In this document: piece by piece, positions 63,186-64,000 of the stretch | Numbering within the stretch: position 1 is the stretch's first letter | Layout of the letters: each line of letters opens with the position of its first letter | Source of the DNA: Lethocerus indicus | Taxonomy: Eukaryota > Arthropoda > Insecta > Hemiptera > Belostomatidae | NCBI GenBank assembly: GCA_019843655.1 | Contig: JACDQD010000005.1 | Span: 5,607,575-5,671,574, forward strand | Reading direction: 5' to 3' | DNA: 64,000 bases | Notes under the pieces: model-generated | What the model was told of the DNA's origin: nothing | Database searches by the model: none | What the model saw: only the letters and a program-made list of their open reading frames with translations | Translations under genes and position numbers: made by a program

Positions 63186-63608
63186 TTCCGTTAGAACGAA
63201 TCACGGTACAACGCAATTTCCTTTATAACGAAACGTTTTTGTTTCCATAGATGGAAGATTTTCCATCATGGAGGTAGGCTATAGAAATTTCGTTGTAACG
63301 AAGTAACTTCATCAAACAGAGTTTGTTATTACGAAGTTGGTTAAAGGTCTTCATAAAAGGAATGAGGGAGAAACTTTATTTTTGAGAAGATTGCCGTGCA
63401 CTACTTACCTGTCGTTTACTGACAATTAAAAATGGAATTTCGGAAAATTATTTTATATACGAGTTAATTATTAAAAATATAATATCCGGAATATGAACTT
63501 CGAAGCTTATTGCGAACATGAAATTCGAACTTGAGAAAAAAGTGGAAGGAACATGCAGATCTCATTAAAACGAAATTTCTTGGTCCCTAGAAGTTCGTTG
63601 TAGCGGAA
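63186..63608. mobile_element. Short inverted-repeat DNA transposon (MITE), possibly pogo/Tigger-like
   Basis: The left end, TTCCGTTAGAACGAA (63186-63200) through ACAACGCAATTTCC (63208-63221), is matched in inverted orientation by the right end. Reversed from 63608, the right end reads TTCCGCTACAACGAA and continues to CCAAGAAATTTCG. The arms align over about 36-38 bp with a two-base gap. ACGAA words recur inside, as at 63230, 63297 and 63331. About 420 bp with no coding frame suggests a non-autonomous element. Ends rich in AACGAA are familiar from some pogo/Tigger-type elements; that family assignment is from memory and tentative. No clean target-site duplication could be confirmed. Confidence 0.6.
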
Positions 63609-64000
63609 TTTGACATTTATAGACACATCTGTCTTAGAAGTTTACGATTCAAAAAATATTCACGTCACAAACACAAGAAGAATTAATTTTTCTAGTGACC
63701 CTCTTTACATAGTAGTGATTCATTAATAGGCCTGCAGAGAATGTAGAAAAAAGGTTTTTCATGGGTTTACCGTCGTTAGCCCCACCTGCGTTCAGGGGCA
63801 CAGGAAATTGAGTTCTTGGAGGAGGAAATATCCAATTTGGCAGGGAGGTGTTCCCCCTGCACGCGAGCAGTTAGCAGTCGCCAATAAAAAGGGAAAGCCC
63901 TACCACGAATTTTCCCGACGCTTGTCGCCTTTAGCAGTTTACACAGGGCTGTGGACCCTTAGACCAACCCCTTGGAGCTGTTTTTATAGCCACCCCCTGG
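63609..64000. other. Spacer at the right end
   Basis: AT-rich, then moderate GC after 63770. No gene recognised. Confidence 0.4.

Overview
This looks like a non-coding stretch of an animal genome, most likely an arthropod and probably an insect. It has no open reading frame of convincing length or family membership, interspersed microsatellites, a decayed mariner transposon of the mellifera type, decayed LINE fragments, a possible pogo/Tigger-like short DNA transposon and abundant undepleted CpG. Undepleted CpG argues against a vertebrate. I cannot name the species. The apparent long open frames come from two tandem repeats, a 77-bp minisatellite and a long GT tract.

The most informative signals are two plus-strand sites at about 10.2 kb and 54.6 kb. 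Each has branch-point-like sequence, a pyrimidine tract, CAG and then GTAAGT with no exon between acceptor and donor. This is the form of a recursive (ratchet) splice site. Each is followed 58-73 nt downstream by a second GTAAGT, as expected for a recursive-splicing exon. If real, at least the interval between them lies within one very long intron transcribed left to right, and most of the window is probably intronic. No ordinary exon was found.

Layout: 0-20 kb is AT-rich spacer with a mariner fossil (0.8-1.4 kb), a LINE tail (2.8-3.2 kb), a CpG-rich block (4.5-4.8 kb), a promoter-like cluster (5.5 kb), the first recursive site, a tRNA-like element (13.2 kb) and a 145-bp GT tract (17.1 kb). 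20.25-26.46 kb is a G-rich 77-bp-unit array that is nearly perfect at its ends and badly degraded in the middle. 26.5-54.5 kb is spacer with scattered GC-rich blocks, a LINE reverse-transcriptase scrap (37.7 kb) and a tRNA-like element (50.1 kb). 54.5-64 kb has the second recursive site, a motif repeated three times just after it, and a short inverted-repeat transposon (63.2-63.6 kb). A short dispersed repeat with the core GCGAGAAGCCGAAACCGGTC recurs at least seven times in both orientations.

There are no genes to connect into a pathway. The biological reading offered is of a long regulated intron whose removal may be stepwise. That reading rests on sequence pattern alone.
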